Shown: positions 9,139-18,212, counted from the stretch's first letter. The stretch: 64,000 nucleotides of DNA from Salipaludibacillus sp047795645 (GCF_047795645.1 NZ_CP181045.1:3968001-4032000); one strand, 5' to 3'. The notes: generated by a model not told the origin, from the sequence alone. Numbers and translations: made by a program.

Positions 9139-9795
9139 TTAGGACCCTAATTCATCCTCTTCTTCAGATCCACCTTCCTCTTTTCCACCTTCATCTTCTT
9201 CACTTCCACCGCCGCCCCCTTCGCCAGACTCAGGACTTTGCAACTCCTGTTTGGCAATGTCAGTCAATAATTTGTTAACTCTCGCAATAAAGAGAGGGCT
9301 TTCCATCGCCTCGGTCACGATGGTGGTAATTTCTTTTCGATAATCCTTTGACTTCGTAAGCTCTACATACTGTTCTTCCATCTCAGGGTCCTTTAAAATA
9401 TCTATCATCATCCCTTGATATTCAGGATCTTTCATTAAATCCTTTAATAATTTTTCATTTTCTTTTTGTACACTTTCAGCAAATGTTTTTGCAAATTCAG
9501 GATCTTTCAGTACTTCTTGCCAATATTCTTTACCTTCTTCAGAAGCCAAAGTTTTCTCAATAGTATCCTTGATAAAGTCCTGTTCCATAAGGAGTTGCTC
9601 TTTCACTTTATCTTCTTTCAAAACTTCCTGTATCGCTTTTTTGCCATCTTCTGTTTGTAGCATATCAACAACCATTTCCTTCGTCTTTTCATATTCGGGC
9701 TGGGATGCTTCCGTATTTTCAAGGGCACCACAACCGGTAATAGATGATGGAAAAAGCAGTATGATAATAATAATTGCTATTTTTTTCATATACAA
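9139..9795 (-). CDS. gerD: Spore germination lipoprotein GerD
   Basis: 218 residues. A signal peptide with lipobox SITGC (Cys22) is followed by a helical domain with repeated LKDPE-type heptads (~95-160). The C-terminal ~35 residues are almost only Gly, Ser, Asp and Glu. GerD is a trimeric inner-membrane lipoprotein of the spore that clusters nutrient germinant receptors (the germinosome). Position between salA and kbaA, on the opposite strand, matches B. subtilis. The glycine/acidic tail is longer than I would expect and may be lineage specific. Confidence 0.9.
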   Translation of the reverse strand: MYMKKIAIIIIILLFPSSITGCGALENTEASQPEYEKTKEMVVDMLQTEDGKKAIQEVLKEDKVKEQLLMEQDFIKDTIEKTLASEEGKEYWQEVLKDPEFAKTFAESVQKENEKLLKDLMKDPEYQGMMIDILKDPEMEEQYVELTKSKDYRKEITTIVTEAMESPLFIARVNKLLTDIAKQELQSPESGEGGGGGSEEDEGGKEEGGSEEEDELGS

Positions 9796-9972
9796 TCGTC
9801 CCCTTTTCAGTTCACTATCTTTAATATGAGAGTTGGAGGGGTTTTTTATTCAGTTTGGTACGTAATAAGGCATATTCAGTGGAATTTCTAGAATTACTTG
9901 CAAAAAACTGGCGTTATAAATTAAAACTTTGATACAATAGCGATGGATGAAACGTAGTGGGAGGAAAAACAA

Positions 9973-10650
9973 GTGAACTCTAGAAAAGTCGTTTTTTTAT
10001 TTTATTCAACGTTTTTAATCGGAACAACTGCTGGTTTTATCATTGGAATGACTTTGGACTGGCAAACACATATGAATGATTTGAGTAACCTTAGTTTTGG
10101 CGGTGTGGCTATGGTGATTATCACATCAGCTATTTGGACTGTCATTGCACAAATGGGGTTTTTTGCTTACTTAACGATTCATCGGTTTGGCTTAGGAATT
10201 TTTAAGTCGGTCAAGCTATGGAATAAAGTTCAAGTCGTACTTATCGCATTTGCTCTCTTTGACTTAATGTTTTTTAGGCATTTTTTCTTTGCAAGTGAAG
10301 GGGAGTCGATGTTAGGCTATGCAATATTTCCATTATTGTTGCTAGGCTACGGGTTGATTGTCGCTGCAATTAAAAGTAAAGACACGAATCGATCAGCGTT
10401 TATTCCTACGGTCTTTTTTATCGTAGTTGTTACACTAATTGAGTGGATCCCGGCCTTAAGAGAAAATGATTATACGTTTCTACTTACGGCGATTGTCCCG
10501 CTACTCGTAGCAAATACGTGGCAAATCCTTGTCTTGCATCATTTACACAGGCAACCTAATGGCAAGCAACCGGGAGTAGAAGCAGTCAATGAGAAGGAAA
10601 GACAAGCGAATCAGCAAACAAGAAATAAAAAAACTCAGTCCCGTAAATAA
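9973..10650 (+). CDS. kbaA: KinB-signalling pathway activation protein KbaA
   Basis: 225 residues from a GTG start behind GGGAGGAAAAACAA. About six transmembrane segments (8-28, 42-68, 84-100, 113-132, 142-160, 165-183) and a Lys/Gln-rich cytoplasmic tail. Size, topology and location between gerD and pdaB identify it as KbaA, a membrane protein required for activation of the phosphorelay kinase KinB at the onset of sporulation. It converges on pdaB through a shared terminator. Confidence 0.85.
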   Translation: MNSRKVVFLFYSTFLIGTTAGFIIGMTLDWQTHMNDLSNLSFGGVAMVIITSAIWTVIAQMGFFAYLTIHRFGLGIFKSVKLWNKVQVVLIAFALFDLMFFRHFFFASEGESMLGYAIFPLLLLGYGLIVAAIKSKDTNRSAFIPTVFFIVVVTLIEWIPALRENDYTFLLTAIVPLLVANTWQILVLHHLHRQPNGKQPGVEAVNEKERQANQQTRNKKTQSRK

Positions 10651-10668
10651 TCGGACTGAGTTTTTTTA
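10629..10668. terminator. Bidirectional terminator between kbaA and pdaB
   Basis: Stem AAACTCAGTCC / GGACTGAGTTT with A tract on one side and T tract on the other. It overlaps the kbaA stop codon and suits both converging genes. Confidence 0.85.
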
Positions 10669-10689
10669 GCGGAAAGGTATAATTATATT

Positions 10690-11457
10690 TTAGTCAATTT
10701 CTTCTGCATCCATTTCTACCCCTGTCATTAATTGAGAGATGGAAACAAATGAATAACCGTCTTTTTCTAGTTTATCCAATGCCAACGGTAAGGCTTCTGG
10801 TGTTTGTTTTGCTGAGTCAGAGGCATGAAAAAGCAAGATATCGCCGTTGGAGATGTTCGTCGTCGTATTTTCGACGATGGCGTCAACTCCAGGATTTTCC
10901 CAATCGTGTGAATGAATACTCCAGTGAATGACATCGTAATTCAAAGAATCGGCTACTTCTAAAACTCGTTTGTCAAAACTGCCATTGGGAGGACGCAAAT
11001 ACTGTGGAGATTTCTCTGTCAATTCTGATAGAATGTTGTGTGCCTGCTGAATGTCTTTTTTTATCTGATCTTCTTCCCAACTAGTGTAATGTTCATGACG
11101 GTAACCATGGCTACCGATTTCAAATCCAGCATCAACGATATTTTGCAAAAGATCAGGGTGTCGTTCTGCCCAAGCGGCTGAGACGAAAAATGTTGCTTGT
11201 TCTACTTTCTTTTCTTCGAGAATTTCAAGGATGGGATCAAGTTGCTGTTCGCCCCAGCTAATGTCAAAAGTAAGTGCCAATTCTGGTCGCTCGGCCTCGA
11301 CTCGATGAATTGCGACAGGTCCATCGCCGTCATCAGGTGAAAAGACGGGAAGGAAAGGTGATTCGACAAACAAAATCCCAGCGGTAAAAAAAGCCGCAAT
11401 TCCAATTATCATATATCGTTTTAAAGTTTTTGCACGCCATACCCAAATAAAATTCAT
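10690..11457 (-). CDS. pdaB: Polysaccharide deacetylase PdaB
   Basis: 255 residues. An N-terminal signal anchor (~16-30) precedes a NodB-homology domain with LTFDISWG (~63), ATFFVSAAWAERHP (~90), GSHGYRHEHYTSW (~117, metal-binding HxxxH pattern), LRPPNGSFD (~155) and GDILLFHASD (~205). PdaB (YbaN) is a sporulation-specific deacetylase-like protein needed to keep the cortex intact after mother-cell lysis. The Asp of the canonical TFDDG is replaced by Ile-Ser in TFDISWG, as is typical for PdaB. Start ATG with GGGGGCAAC upstream. Confidence 0.9.
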   Translation of the reverse strand: MNFIWVWRAKTLKRYMIIGIAAFFTAGILFVESPFLPVFSPDDGDGPVAIHRVEAERPELALTFDISWGEQQLDPILEILEEKKVEQATFFVSAAWAERHPDLLQNIVDAGFEIGSHGYRHEHYTSWEEDQIKKDIQQAHNILSELTEKSPQYLRPPNGSFDKRVLEVADSLNYDVIHWSIHSHDWENPGVDAIVENTTTNISNGDILLFHASDSAKQTPEALPLALDKLEKDGYSFVSISQLMTGVEMDAEEID

Positions 11458-11572
11458 ATCATGTTGCCCCCTTGTCCACTGTTTACCTAATATGTATTCG
11501 AAGGACAGGCAATTATGAATAAAATGACGCCAAATAGAAAATAATTTCTATCAGGAAGGATGAGGTGATGAT

Positions 11573-11812
11573 ATGATTGGATTAATGTTAAACGATAAAG
11601 AAGCTGAAGAAACGGAGTATTTGTTAAGACGAGAGTTAGAAGAATTATTACTTGATTTAAATGATGAGCGGATTGATGGAATTATTAGAAAATCGATGGA
11701 AGAACGATATCAAATTGTTTTCAAAATATATAAAAGGTTTGCCTCGTCAAAAGATTTGCATAAGTATTTAAGAAAGCCTAAATTTAATCGAAATCATCAG
11801 AAAAATAATTAA
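11573..11812 (+). CDS. Small conserved-type hypothetical protein
   Basis: 79 residues, highly charged and predicted all-helical (ETEYLLRRELEELLLDL), with a basic C-terminus. The ATG at 11573 is preceded by AGGAAGGATGAGGTGATGAT, so translation signals are good. An alternative ATG lies five codons in. I do not recognise a family. Its place between pdaB and the 5S-tRNA cluster gives no functional hint. Confidence 0.6.
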   Translation: MIGLMLNDKEAEETEYLLRRELEELLLDLNDERIDGIIRKSMEERYQIVFKIYKRFASSKDLHKYLRKPKFNRNHQKNN

Positions 11813-11846
11813 TTTTAAAAAAAGCAAACTATTTTGATCAATTCTC

Positions 11847-11875
11847 TTGAATTTTCATGAGATAAATAGTAAGAT
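11847..11875 (+). promoter_or_regulatory. Probable sigma-A promoter of the 5S-tRNA cluster
   Basis: TTGAAT (11847-11852), 17-base spacer, TAAGAT (11870-11875). A small hairpin with CTCACAAA / TTTTGTGAG arms lies between it and the 5S gene. No 16S or 23S sequence precedes it, so this is the likely start of the 5S-tRNA transcript. Confidence 0.5.
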
Positions 11876-11919
11876 ATCAAATGTCTCACAAAGATAAACG
11901 ACATTTTTTGTGAGCAGGG

Positions 11920-12036
<117 letters not shown>

Positions 12037-12098
12037 TCGCTCTTTTAAGTAAACGAAGGTGACGAAGAGATTCCTAGCTTTTGGTAATAAATCATTAT

Positions 12099-12173
12099 TC
12101 CACAGTAGCTCAGTGGTAGAGCTATCGGCTGTTAACCGATCGGTCGTAGGTTCGAATCCTACCTGTGGAGCCA
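12099..12173 (+). tRNA. trnN: tRNA-Asn (GTT)
   Basis: 75 nt with encoded CCA. Acceptor arm TCCACAG / CTGTGGA, anticodon loop CTGTTAA with GTT, TGGTTCGAATCC-type T-arm (GGTTCGAATCC). Confidence 0.96.
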
Positions 12174-12174
12174 T

Positions 12175-12250
12175 GCTTCCTTAGCTCAGCTGGTAGAGCG
12201 CATCCATGGTAAGGATGAGGTCAGCGGTTCAAGCCCGCTAGGAAGCTCCA
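12175..12250 (+). tRNA. trnT: tRNA-Thr (GGT)
   Basis: 76 nt with encoded CCA. Acceptor GCTTCCT / AGGAAGC, anticodon stem CATCC/GGATG enclosing ATGGTAA (GGT). Confidence 0.95.
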
Positions 12251-12262
12251 AAACTGTGCCAA

Positions 12263-12337
12263 GGCCCGTTGGTCAAGTGGTTAAGACACCGCCCTTTCAC
12301 GGCGGTATCACGGGTTCGAATCCCGTACGGGTCACCA
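12263..12337 (+). tRNA. trnE: tRNA-Glu (TTC)
   Basis: 75 nt with encoded CCA. Acceptor GGCCCGT / ACGGGTC, anticodon stem ACCGCC/GGCGGT enclosing CTTTCAC (TTC). Confidence 0.95.
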
Positions 12338-12351
12338 TATTACTTACGTTG

Positions 12352-12377
12352 AATTGCTGTTGAAGGCAATTTTTTTC
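12352..12377 (+). terminator. Terminator after tRNA-Glu
   Basis: Stem AATTGC / GCAATT with T7 run, 15 bases after tRNA-Glu. It suggests that tRNA-Gln downstream is transcribed separately or by read-through. Confidence 0.6.
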
Positions 12378-12538
12378 TATGTTTAAGTGAAGTTGCTTTT
12401 TAAAAAAAGTATACTTTTTTTAGAAGATGGGTATCGTAATTTATGTGGCGAGCAGTTATTGTCTTAGTTTAAGTGTCTATTTACTATCAATTAGTGGACG
12501 TGATTAAACTCATATATTCCTTCTAAAACTACCTACTT

Positions 12539-12613
12539 AGGGCTATAGCCAAGCGGTAAGGCATCGGATTTTGATTCCGTGACCCGCAGGTTCGAATCCT
12601 GCTAGCCCTGCCA
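12539..12613 (+). tRNA. trnQ: tRNA-Gln (TTG)
   Basis: 75 nt with encoded CCA. Acceptor AGGGCTA / TAGCCCT, anticodon loop TTTTGAT (TTG), T-arm GGTTCGAATCC. It lies 201 bases after tRNA-Glu; the gap between them holds only the terminator and an AAAAAAAGTATACTTTTTTT palindrome (about 12400). Confidence 0.95.
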
Positions 12614-12778
12614 TTAATAACATCCACCACTAGGTTAACGTTTTGGTACTTCCCCCAATAAAACTTTAAGTTAATTAAAAACTCCAACATCATGAACTTT
12701 TTTAAACTGAGCCATTGTCAGACAATAAAATGCTTATTTTCGAGGTTTATCCTATTAATATATTATCCATTCCATCTG

Positions 12779-12958
12779 TTACTTTTGATTCTTTTGCTTC
12801 CATTCATATTCGTTTAGGAGTTTATCTAACTGAGCGCTCAAGCTGAGTATTTCAGATGAACTGAGGGTAGTATGAGAGGACAAATGATTCATCCTGTTGC
12901 GGACGAGTTCAATTTTTTGCAGAAGATCATTCATGGATTGAGTTTTGGTGTGCTTCAT
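12779..12958 (-). CDS. Spo0E-like sporulation regulatory protein (small)
   Basis: A 59-residue reading frame starting ATG at 12958 behind an excellent ribosome site (AAGGAGGTAATCC on the minus strand). The protein begins MKHTKTQSMNDLLQKIELVR and ends in LSLSAQLDKLLNEYEWKQK. The Spo0E-family pattern is clear: a helix with IE.vR..M, then the S-x-x-LD-x-L-x-x-Y motif (SAQLDKLLNEY). Spo0E-family proteins dephosphorylate Spo0A~P and delay sporulation. The usual catalytic SQELD reads SAQLD here, keeping Ser, Leu and Asp but changing two positions, so activity is uncertain. Confidence 0.75.
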   Translation of the reverse strand: MKHTKTQSMNDLLQKIELVRNRMNHLSSHTTLSSSEILSLSAQLDKLLNEYEWKQKNQK

Positions 12959-13117
12959 GGATTACCTCCTTCAAAATTGACTGTTACATCTTGGTGATGT
13001 AAGAAAATCTAACTGTGATATTAATGAAGTTCCCAATACTAATTTTTAGTAAACATGGATTTTTTTGAAATCAACTGTTTTTTTGACTTTGAAGTGATAA
13101 AATAAAGGTTGTGAAAC

Positions 13118-13146
13118 TGAAACCTATTATTGATTTAGTACGTATA
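13118..13146 (+). promoter_or_regulatory. Probable autoregulatory sigma-W promoter
   Basis: TGAAAC (13118-13123) followed 17 bases later by CGTATA (13141), matching the ECF sigma-W consensus TGAAAC-N16-CGTA within one base of spacing. A second TGAAAC overlaps at 13112. It lies about 35 bases before sigW, as in B. subtilis where sigma-W transcribes its own operon. Confidence 0.75.
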
Positions 13147-13179
13147 TAGAGATACCGCAGGAAGCGGAGGTTATGCGGG

Positions 13180-13743
13180 ATGGATATCGTCGTAAAAAAA
13201 ATTATTTTAGAAGTTAAAAAAGGCAATCAAGAGGCTTTTGCAGAGCTGATGGATTTATATAAAGACAAAGTGTATCATATTGTCTATCGAATGCTTGGTA
13301 ACGTCCATGAAGCGCAAGATGTTTCTCAAGAAGCTTTTCTGCGCGCCTACTCAAATATTGATTCCTACGATATAAATCGTAAGTTTTCAACGTGGCTTTT
13401 TCGGATTGCGACGAATTTAGCAATTGACCGCATCCGCAAAAAAAAGCCTGACTTTCATCTGGAAGATCAAGTAGCTGGAACGGAAGATCTTAACTATTAT
13501 TCACAGATCTCAGGGGATGATGTATTACCTGAAGATCAGGTTGTGCAATTCGAAATGCAAGAGTGGATTCAAGACGAAGTGATGCAACTGCCACCTAAAT
13601 ATAGGTCAGCGATAATCCTTAAATATTTGGAGGATCTTTCGTTGAAAGAGATCAGTGAAATATTAAATCTTCCAGTAGCGACGGTGAAAACGCGGATACA
13701 TCGCGGGAGAGAAGCGTTGCGTAAGCGGCTGAGAGATTCGTAG
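13180..13743 (+). CDS. sigW: ECF RNA polymerase sigma factor SigW
   Basis: 187 residues. Region 2 (~25-90) includes YRMLGNVHEAQDVSQEAFLRAY and the -10-recognition FSTWLFRIATNLAIDRIRKKKP segment. Region 4 (~130-182) contains the LPPKYRSAIILKYLEDLSLKEI helix-turn-helix and PVATVKTRIHRGREALRKRL. Sigma-W drives the cell-envelope stress regulon (antimicrobial peptides, alkaline shock). It is held inactive by RsiW, encoded 21 bases downstream. Preceded by a sigma-W type promoter and an AGCGGAGGTT ribosome site. Confidence 0.95.
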   Translation: MDIVVKKIILEVKKGNQEAFAELMDLYKDKVYHIVYRMLGNVHEAQDVSQEAFLRAYSNIDSYDINRKFSTWLFRIATNLAIDRIRKKKPDFHLEDQVAGTEDLNYYSQISGDDVLPEDQVVQFEMQEWIQDEVMQLPPKYRSAIILKYLEDLSLKEISEILNLPVATVKTRIHRGREALRKRLRDS

Positions 13744-13764
13744 TCGTGGAAAGGAGACTAGAGG

Positions 13765-14421
13765 ATGGCTTGTTCAAAAGAGAATAAAGCACTTATTCAT
13801 AAATATTTAGATGATGAAATGACCCTTTTAGAGAAAAAACAATTCCAACAGCATATCATCTCCTGTGACGATTGCGAAAGACAATTACGAGAATTGAAAA
13901 AAACAGTTGCGATTATTCAGAGCGCATCTAATTATAAAGCTCCAGTTAATTTCACGGAAAACGTGATGAGCCAGTTGCCAAAACAGCCAAAAGCTCAGAA
14001 ATGGAAGCATTGGATTCGAAGGCACCCATTTTTAATCACAGCTGCGACGTTTTTCCTTGTTTTTATTGTCAGCCTTTCTGCTGCTTTAGGTAATGATGGT
14101 CAAGAGATTGTCGTCAAAGGAGACGGTCAATTTATTATAGATAAAGAACGCGGGGTAGTTGTCATCCCTGAAGGAGAGAGTGTAACCGGCGATTTGCTAG
14201 TTAGGAACGGTGACATCGAAATTGTTGGTGAAGTCGCGGGTAATATCACTGTAATAAATGGAGAGCATCTTATGGCTTCAGCAGATCAAGTCTCAGGTGA
14301 AATTAACGAAATTAACCAAGTAATGCATTGGTTATGGTATCAAACAAAATCATTTTTCTCAGAAGTAGTCGGGTTTATAGATAGTGATAAAGAGGAGAAA
14401 GAAAATAATAATAATGAATGA
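13765..14421 (+). CDS. rsiW: Anti-sigma-W factor RsiW
   Basis: 218 residues. The cytoplasmic zinc-binding anti-sigma domain has Cys3, His30, Cys34 and Cys37 (HIISCDDC, the HxxxCxxC motif), followed by a single membrane span (~90-112) and an extracytoplasmic domain. RsiW binds SigW at the membrane and is degraded stepwise by PrsW, RasP and ClpXP under envelope stress. The extracellular part holds a GDLLVRNGDIEIVGEVAGNI segment resembling a beta-helical polymer-forming repeat. Ribosome site AAGGAGAC. A terminator follows. Confidence 0.93.
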   Translation: MACSKENKALIHKYLDDEMTLLEKKQFQQHIISCDDCERQLRELKKTVAIIQSASNYKAPVNFTENVMSQLPKQPKAQKWKHWIRRHPFLITAATFFLVFIVSLSAALGNDGQEIVVKGDGQFIIDKERGVVVIPEGESVTGDLLVRNGDIEIVGEVAGNITVINGEHLMASADQVSGEINEINQVMHWLWYQTKSFFSEVVGFIDSDKEEKENNNNE

Positions 14422-14425
14422 AACA

Positions 14426-14456
14426 AGGCGCGCGGGAACTCCGTGTGCCTTTTCTC
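14426..14456 (+). terminator. Terminator after sigW-rsiW
   Basis: Stem AGGCGCGCGG / CCGTGTGCCT (two G-T pairs) with TTTTCT tail, 5 bases after the rsiW stop. Confidence 0.65.
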
Positions 14457-14607
14457 AAGCAGTTGAGTTTTGCTAGCGTGACTACTAAACGTTTAAACCC
14501 TCATAAATTTACAACATATAGCGAATAGTAAGCTGATAAATTATGTTATAATAAGAAAGAATTAACGTACATATTTAAACATAAATGTGATTTATGGAGG
14601 AACTGAT

Positions 14608-15426
14608 ATGCTTGAAGATATATCAATACTGGAAATTTTAGCGATTACCGTAGATATAGGATTGGTCGCCTTTGTTATATATAAATTAATAATGGTCATT
14701 AGAGGTACCCGTGCTGTGCAACTTGTAAAAGGGATCACGGTTATTTTGGCTGTCTGGTTTATGAGTGGTTATCTTGGACTAAATACATTGCAATGGATAA
14801 TGCAACAAGCTGTTACATATGGGTTGCTAGCTATCATCATTATTTTCCAACCTGAACTAAGGAGAGCACTTGAACAATTAGGTCGAGGTCGCATGTTTCA
14901 GTCAAGTACGATCGCAGATGAAGAAGAAGTCAAACAAACGGTCGAACATATTATTAAGGCCGCGAACTATATGGGCAAACGTAGAATAGGGGCATTAATT
15001 TCACTGGAGAGGGAAACTGGGATGAACGATTATATCGAAACAGGTATTCCGATGGGTGCCAAACTAACTTCCGAACTATTAATAAATGTTTTTATCCCAA
15101 ATACGCCACTCCACGATGGTGCAGTGATTTTGAAAAATAATGAAATTATGGCCGCCGGTTGTTATTTGCCACTTTCTGAGAATCCATTCATTTCGAAAGA
15201 ATTAGGCACTCGTCATCGAGCAGCTTTAGGTGTCAGTGAAGTGACGGATTCAATTACGATCGCTGTATCAGAAGAAACAGGAGCGGTATCTATTGCAAAA
15301 AATGGGGAAATCCATCGGAACCTAGATGAAGAAGCACTTCGGAAAATATTAGAGTTAGAATTATTAAAGCAAGGTTCAAATGGTTCCACTTCCCGTTGGA
15401 CGTGGGGAGGTAAGAAGAATGGATAG
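14608..15426 (+). CDS. cdaA: Membrane-bound diadenylate cyclase CdaA
   Basis: 272 residues from ATG 14608 behind TGGAGGAACTGAT. The upstream in-frame ATG at 14587 lacks a site. Three N-terminal membrane helices (~9-28, 40-60, 65-82) precede a DisA_N cyclase domain carrying the DGA motif (PLHDGAVIL, ~165) and RHR motif (GTRHRAALG, ~205). It makes cyclic di-AMP from two ATP. The cdaA-cdaR-glmM order couples c-di-AMP synthesis with cell-wall precursor synthesis: CdaR and GlmM both bind and modulate CdaA. An AT-rich TATAAT-like element lies near 14547. Confidence 0.95.
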   Translation: MLEDISILEILAITVDIGLVAFVIYKLIMVIRGTRAVQLVKGITVILAVWFMSGYLGLNTLQWIMQQAVTYGLLAIIIIFQPELRRALEQLGRGRMFQSSTIADEEEVKQTVEHIIKAANYMGKRRIGALISLERETGMNDYIETGIPMGAKLTSELLINVFIPNTPLHDGAVILKNNEIMAAGCYLPLSENPFISKELGTRHRAALGVSEVTDSITIAVSEETGAVSIAKNGEIHRNLDEEALRKILELELLKQGSNGSTSRWTWGGKKNG

Positions 15427-16789
15427 ATTAGATAAACTGTTTAATAAAAACTGGTTTATAAAATTGAGCTCAGTGGTCATAGCAATTATGTTATTTTTGA
15501 TGGTGGATATTGGTGATACTGTGAATTCACCGGGGAGTCTTCCAGGGACAGAAGGATCAAGATTTCTAGAAGAAGCTGAACTACAAGTCTACTATGATGA
15601 GGAGAATTATGTGCTTACGGAAGCTCCAGAGTTTGTTCAACTTACTCTCCGTGGTCCGCAAAGTTTATTAGTTCAGGCACAAATCATTCAAGGACAGCAA
15701 GAGTTATATGTTGATCTTGAAGGTTTGGAAGCTGGTATTCACTATGAACGTGTGGAACATAGGGGATTTCCTGCAGGCTTATCCCTTTCTGTTGTTCCAA
15801 CGACTGTGAGAGTGGCGATTCAGGAAAAACAAACGGCTTCGTTTCCAGTTGAAGTGGATTTAGCTAATGAAGGAGAAATTGCAGATGGGTATGTAGTAGG
15901 AACCCCGTCAGTTACGCCGTCAACTATTGATGTTACAGCTGCTAAAGGGATGATTGATCAAATTGCAAGCGCGAGAGTGGACGTTGATTTAACTGGAAGG
16001 GATTCTGATTTCTCAGATTCAATTCCTGTAACTCTGTACGATGGGAATGGCAGTGAGTTGGAATTGACTGCTAATCCTCCAGTCGTTGATGTGGAGGTCC
16101 CGGTTACGAGTCCTAATAAGGAAGTTCCGATTAGAGTAAGCCAAGAGGGGGAACTACCTGATGGAGTTGCGGTTGATGCTATTACAACAGACCCGGAAAA
16201 CGTAACGATTTATGGTCCTATAGATGTTATTAACGAAATTTCATTTATTGATTTACCATCGATTGATATAACCGAAATTGATGGTGATACAACGTTTGAT
16301 GTTGAAGTACCATTGCCTGACGGGATAGAGAGAGTGGATCCAGAAGTGGTTACAGTTGAAGTGGCAGCAACCGTCGAACAAGAGAGAGAGTTTTCGGAAT
16401 TTGACATTGACGTAGAAGGACTAGAAGATGGACAATCAATAGAATTTCTCTCACCAGATGATGGGCAATTTGATCTTGTTGTGAAAGGAAGTCCAAGTGC
16501 ATTGGAACGTCTAGAACGTGATAGCTTACAAGCATCTCTTGATGTAGATGGATTGTCTGAAGGGGAGCATGAAGTGGCGCTAACCGTAGAAGGACCTCAA
16601 AATCTACGTTTTGAGCAAAATGGTATGCTCGTATCTTTCGTCATTTTGGAAGCAAATGAGACGTTTAATCCGTCTGGGACGAATGAAAATAATGAATCAA
16701 ATGATATTGAAAACGAGAGCAATGGCAATGGTGTGAACAACGAAACGAATGCTAATATTTCAAATGAAAACAATCAAGATACTTCTTGA
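15419..16789 (+). CDS. cdaR: CdaA regulatory protein CdaR (YbbR domains)
   Basis: 456 residues from ATG 15419, overlapping the end of cdaA by 8 bases, with GGGGAGG upstream inside cdaA. One N-terminal membrane helix (~13-32) is followed by a large extracytoplasmic part with about four YbbR repeats (visible as V.v.v.(L/G)..G..(D/e)GY or VDGLSEGEH units), then a low-complexity Asn/Glu/Ser tail of ~45 residues. CdaR regulates CdaA from outside the membrane. The Asn-rich tail is probably disordered and is not part of the YbbR repeats. Confidence 0.92.
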   Translation: MDRLDKLFNKNWFIKLSSVVIAIMLFLMVDIGDTVNSPGSLPGTEGSRFLEEAELQVYYDEENYVLTEAPEFVQLTLRGPQSLLVQAQIIQGQQELYVDLEGLEAGIHYERVEHRGFPAGLSLSVVPTTVRVAIQEKQTASFPVEVDLANEGEIADGYVVGTPSVTPSTIDVTAAKGMIDQIASARVDVDLTGRDSDFSDSIPVTLYDGNGSELELTANPPVVDVEVPVTSPNKEVPIRVSQEGELPDGVAVDAITTDPENVTIYGPIDVINEISFIDLPSIDITEIDGDTTFDVEVPLPDGIERVDPEVVTVEVAATVEQEREFSEFDIDVEGLEDGQSIEFLSPDDGQFDLVVKGSPSALERLERDSLQASLDVDGLSEGEHEVALTVEGPQNLRFEQNGMLVSFVILEANETFNPSGTNENNESNDIENESNGNGVNNETNANISNENNQDTS

Positions 16790-16850
16790 AAAACCTAACG
16801 AATATTCGATTCGATAAATATTTTAATGAAAAACTTGAAGGAGAGATAGT

Positions 16851-18212
16851 ATGGGAAAGTTTTTTGGAACAGATGGAGTCAGAGGGGTAGCGAATAAAGA
16901 GTTGACTCCGGAATTAGCTTTTAAATTAGGTAGGTTCGGTGGGTACGTCCTTACAAAGGAAACGGAAAAACCAAAGATCCTGATCGGGAGAGACACGAGG
17001 ATTTCAGGGCATATGCTAGAAGGCGCGCTTGTTGCTGGGTTATTATCCATTGGTGCTGAAGTGATGAGATTGGGAGTGATTTCTACTCCAGGGGTTGCTT
17101 ACTTAACAAAGGCATTAAGTGCAGATGCAGGAGTGATGATTTCTGCCTCACATAATCCAGTTGAGGATAATGGGATTAAGTTCTTTGGGTCTGATGGTTT
17201 CAAACTAATGGATAGTCAAGAAGAGGAAATTGAACGACTGCTACTGAAAGAAGATGATATGGAAGACGATTTACCTCGACCAGTTGGTGGCGCGATTGGT
17301 ACGGTTAGCGATTATTTCGAAGGTGGACAAAAGTATTTACGATTTTTGAAGCAGACGGTGACGGAAGATTTTTCTGGACTTCATATTGCTTTAGACTGTG
17401 CCCATGGTTCCGCATCACCATTGGCAAATCATTTATTTGCCGACCTTGAGGCAGATCAAATCTCTTGTATCGGATCTACTCCAAATGGGACGAACATAAA
17501 TGCAGAGGTAGGATCAACTCACCCTGAAGCAATGGTTGCTCTCGTAAAAGAAAAGGGAGCAGACATAGGTTTATCCTTTGATGGCGATGCCGATCGACTT
17601 ATCGCGGTTGATGAATTGGGTAACATTGTCGATGGTGATCAGATTATGTACATATGTGCAAAATATATGAAAGAAACTGGTCGTCTCAATCACAATACGG
17701 TTGTTACGACGGTGATGAGTAATCTTGGTTTTTACAAAGCTTTGGAAAATGAAGGTGTAGAAACAAAGCAAACGGCCGTCGGAGACCGATATGTCATGGA
17801 AGAAATGCGTAAAGGTGGATACAATCTCGGTGGTGAGCAGTCAGGGCACATTATTTACCTAGACTTCACAACAACGGGAGACGGGTTGCTGACAGCTATT
17901 CAGCTTGTGCAAATTGTCAAGGCTACTGGAAAACCTTTGTCTGCATTAGCAAGTGAAATGAAGAAGTATCCTCAGAGTCTTGTAAATGTGCGCGTCGCTG
18001 ATAAACACGCTTTATACAATAGTGGCGTAATTGCTGATGAAATCCGTGCTGTTGAGGCTGAAATGCAAGGAGAAGGACGAATTCTTGTTCGACCATCAGG
18101 AACAGAATCTCTTGTTCGAGTTATGGCTGAGGCACCAAGCGAAGAGCTTTGCGTTAAATACGTGCAAAAGATTGTAGATGTGGTTAAGCGAGAGTTAGGG
18201 TCATTGGAGTAA
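16851..18212 (+). CDS. glmM: Phosphoglucosamine mutase GlmM
   Basis: 453 residues. Four-domain alpha-D-phosphohexomutase with the phosphoserine loop MISASHNPVEDNG (active Ser ~101), the metal-binding loop SFDGDADRLIAVD (~245), the sugar-binding GGEQSGHI (~330) and the phosphate-binding RPSGTESLVRVM (~410). It converts glucosamine-6-P to glucosamine-1-P for UDP-GlcNAc and peptidoglycan synthesis. Preceded by AAGGAGAGA, followed by a strong terminator, in the cdaA-cdaR-glmM operon. Confidence 0.97.
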   Translation: MGKFFGTDGVRGVANKELTPELAFKLGRFGGYVLTKETEKPKILIGRDTRISGHMLEGALVAGLLSIGAEVMRLGVISTPGVAYLTKALSADAGVMISASHNPVEDNGIKFFGSDGFKLMDSQEEEIERLLLKEDDMEDDLPRPVGGAIGTVSDYFEGGQKYLRFLKQTVTEDFSGLHIALDCAHGSASPLANHLFADLEADQISCIGSTPNGTNINAEVGSTHPEAMVALVKEKGADIGLSFDGDADRLIAVDELGNIVDGDQIMYICAKYMKETGRLNHNTVVTTVMSNLGFYKALENEGVETKQTAVGDRYVMEEMRKGGYNLGGEQSGHIIYLDFTTTGDGLLTAIQLVQIVKATGKPLSALASEMKKYPQSLVNVRVADKHALYNSGVIADEIRAVEAEMQGEGRILVRPSGTESLVRVMAEAPSEELCVKYVQKIVDVVKRELGSLE

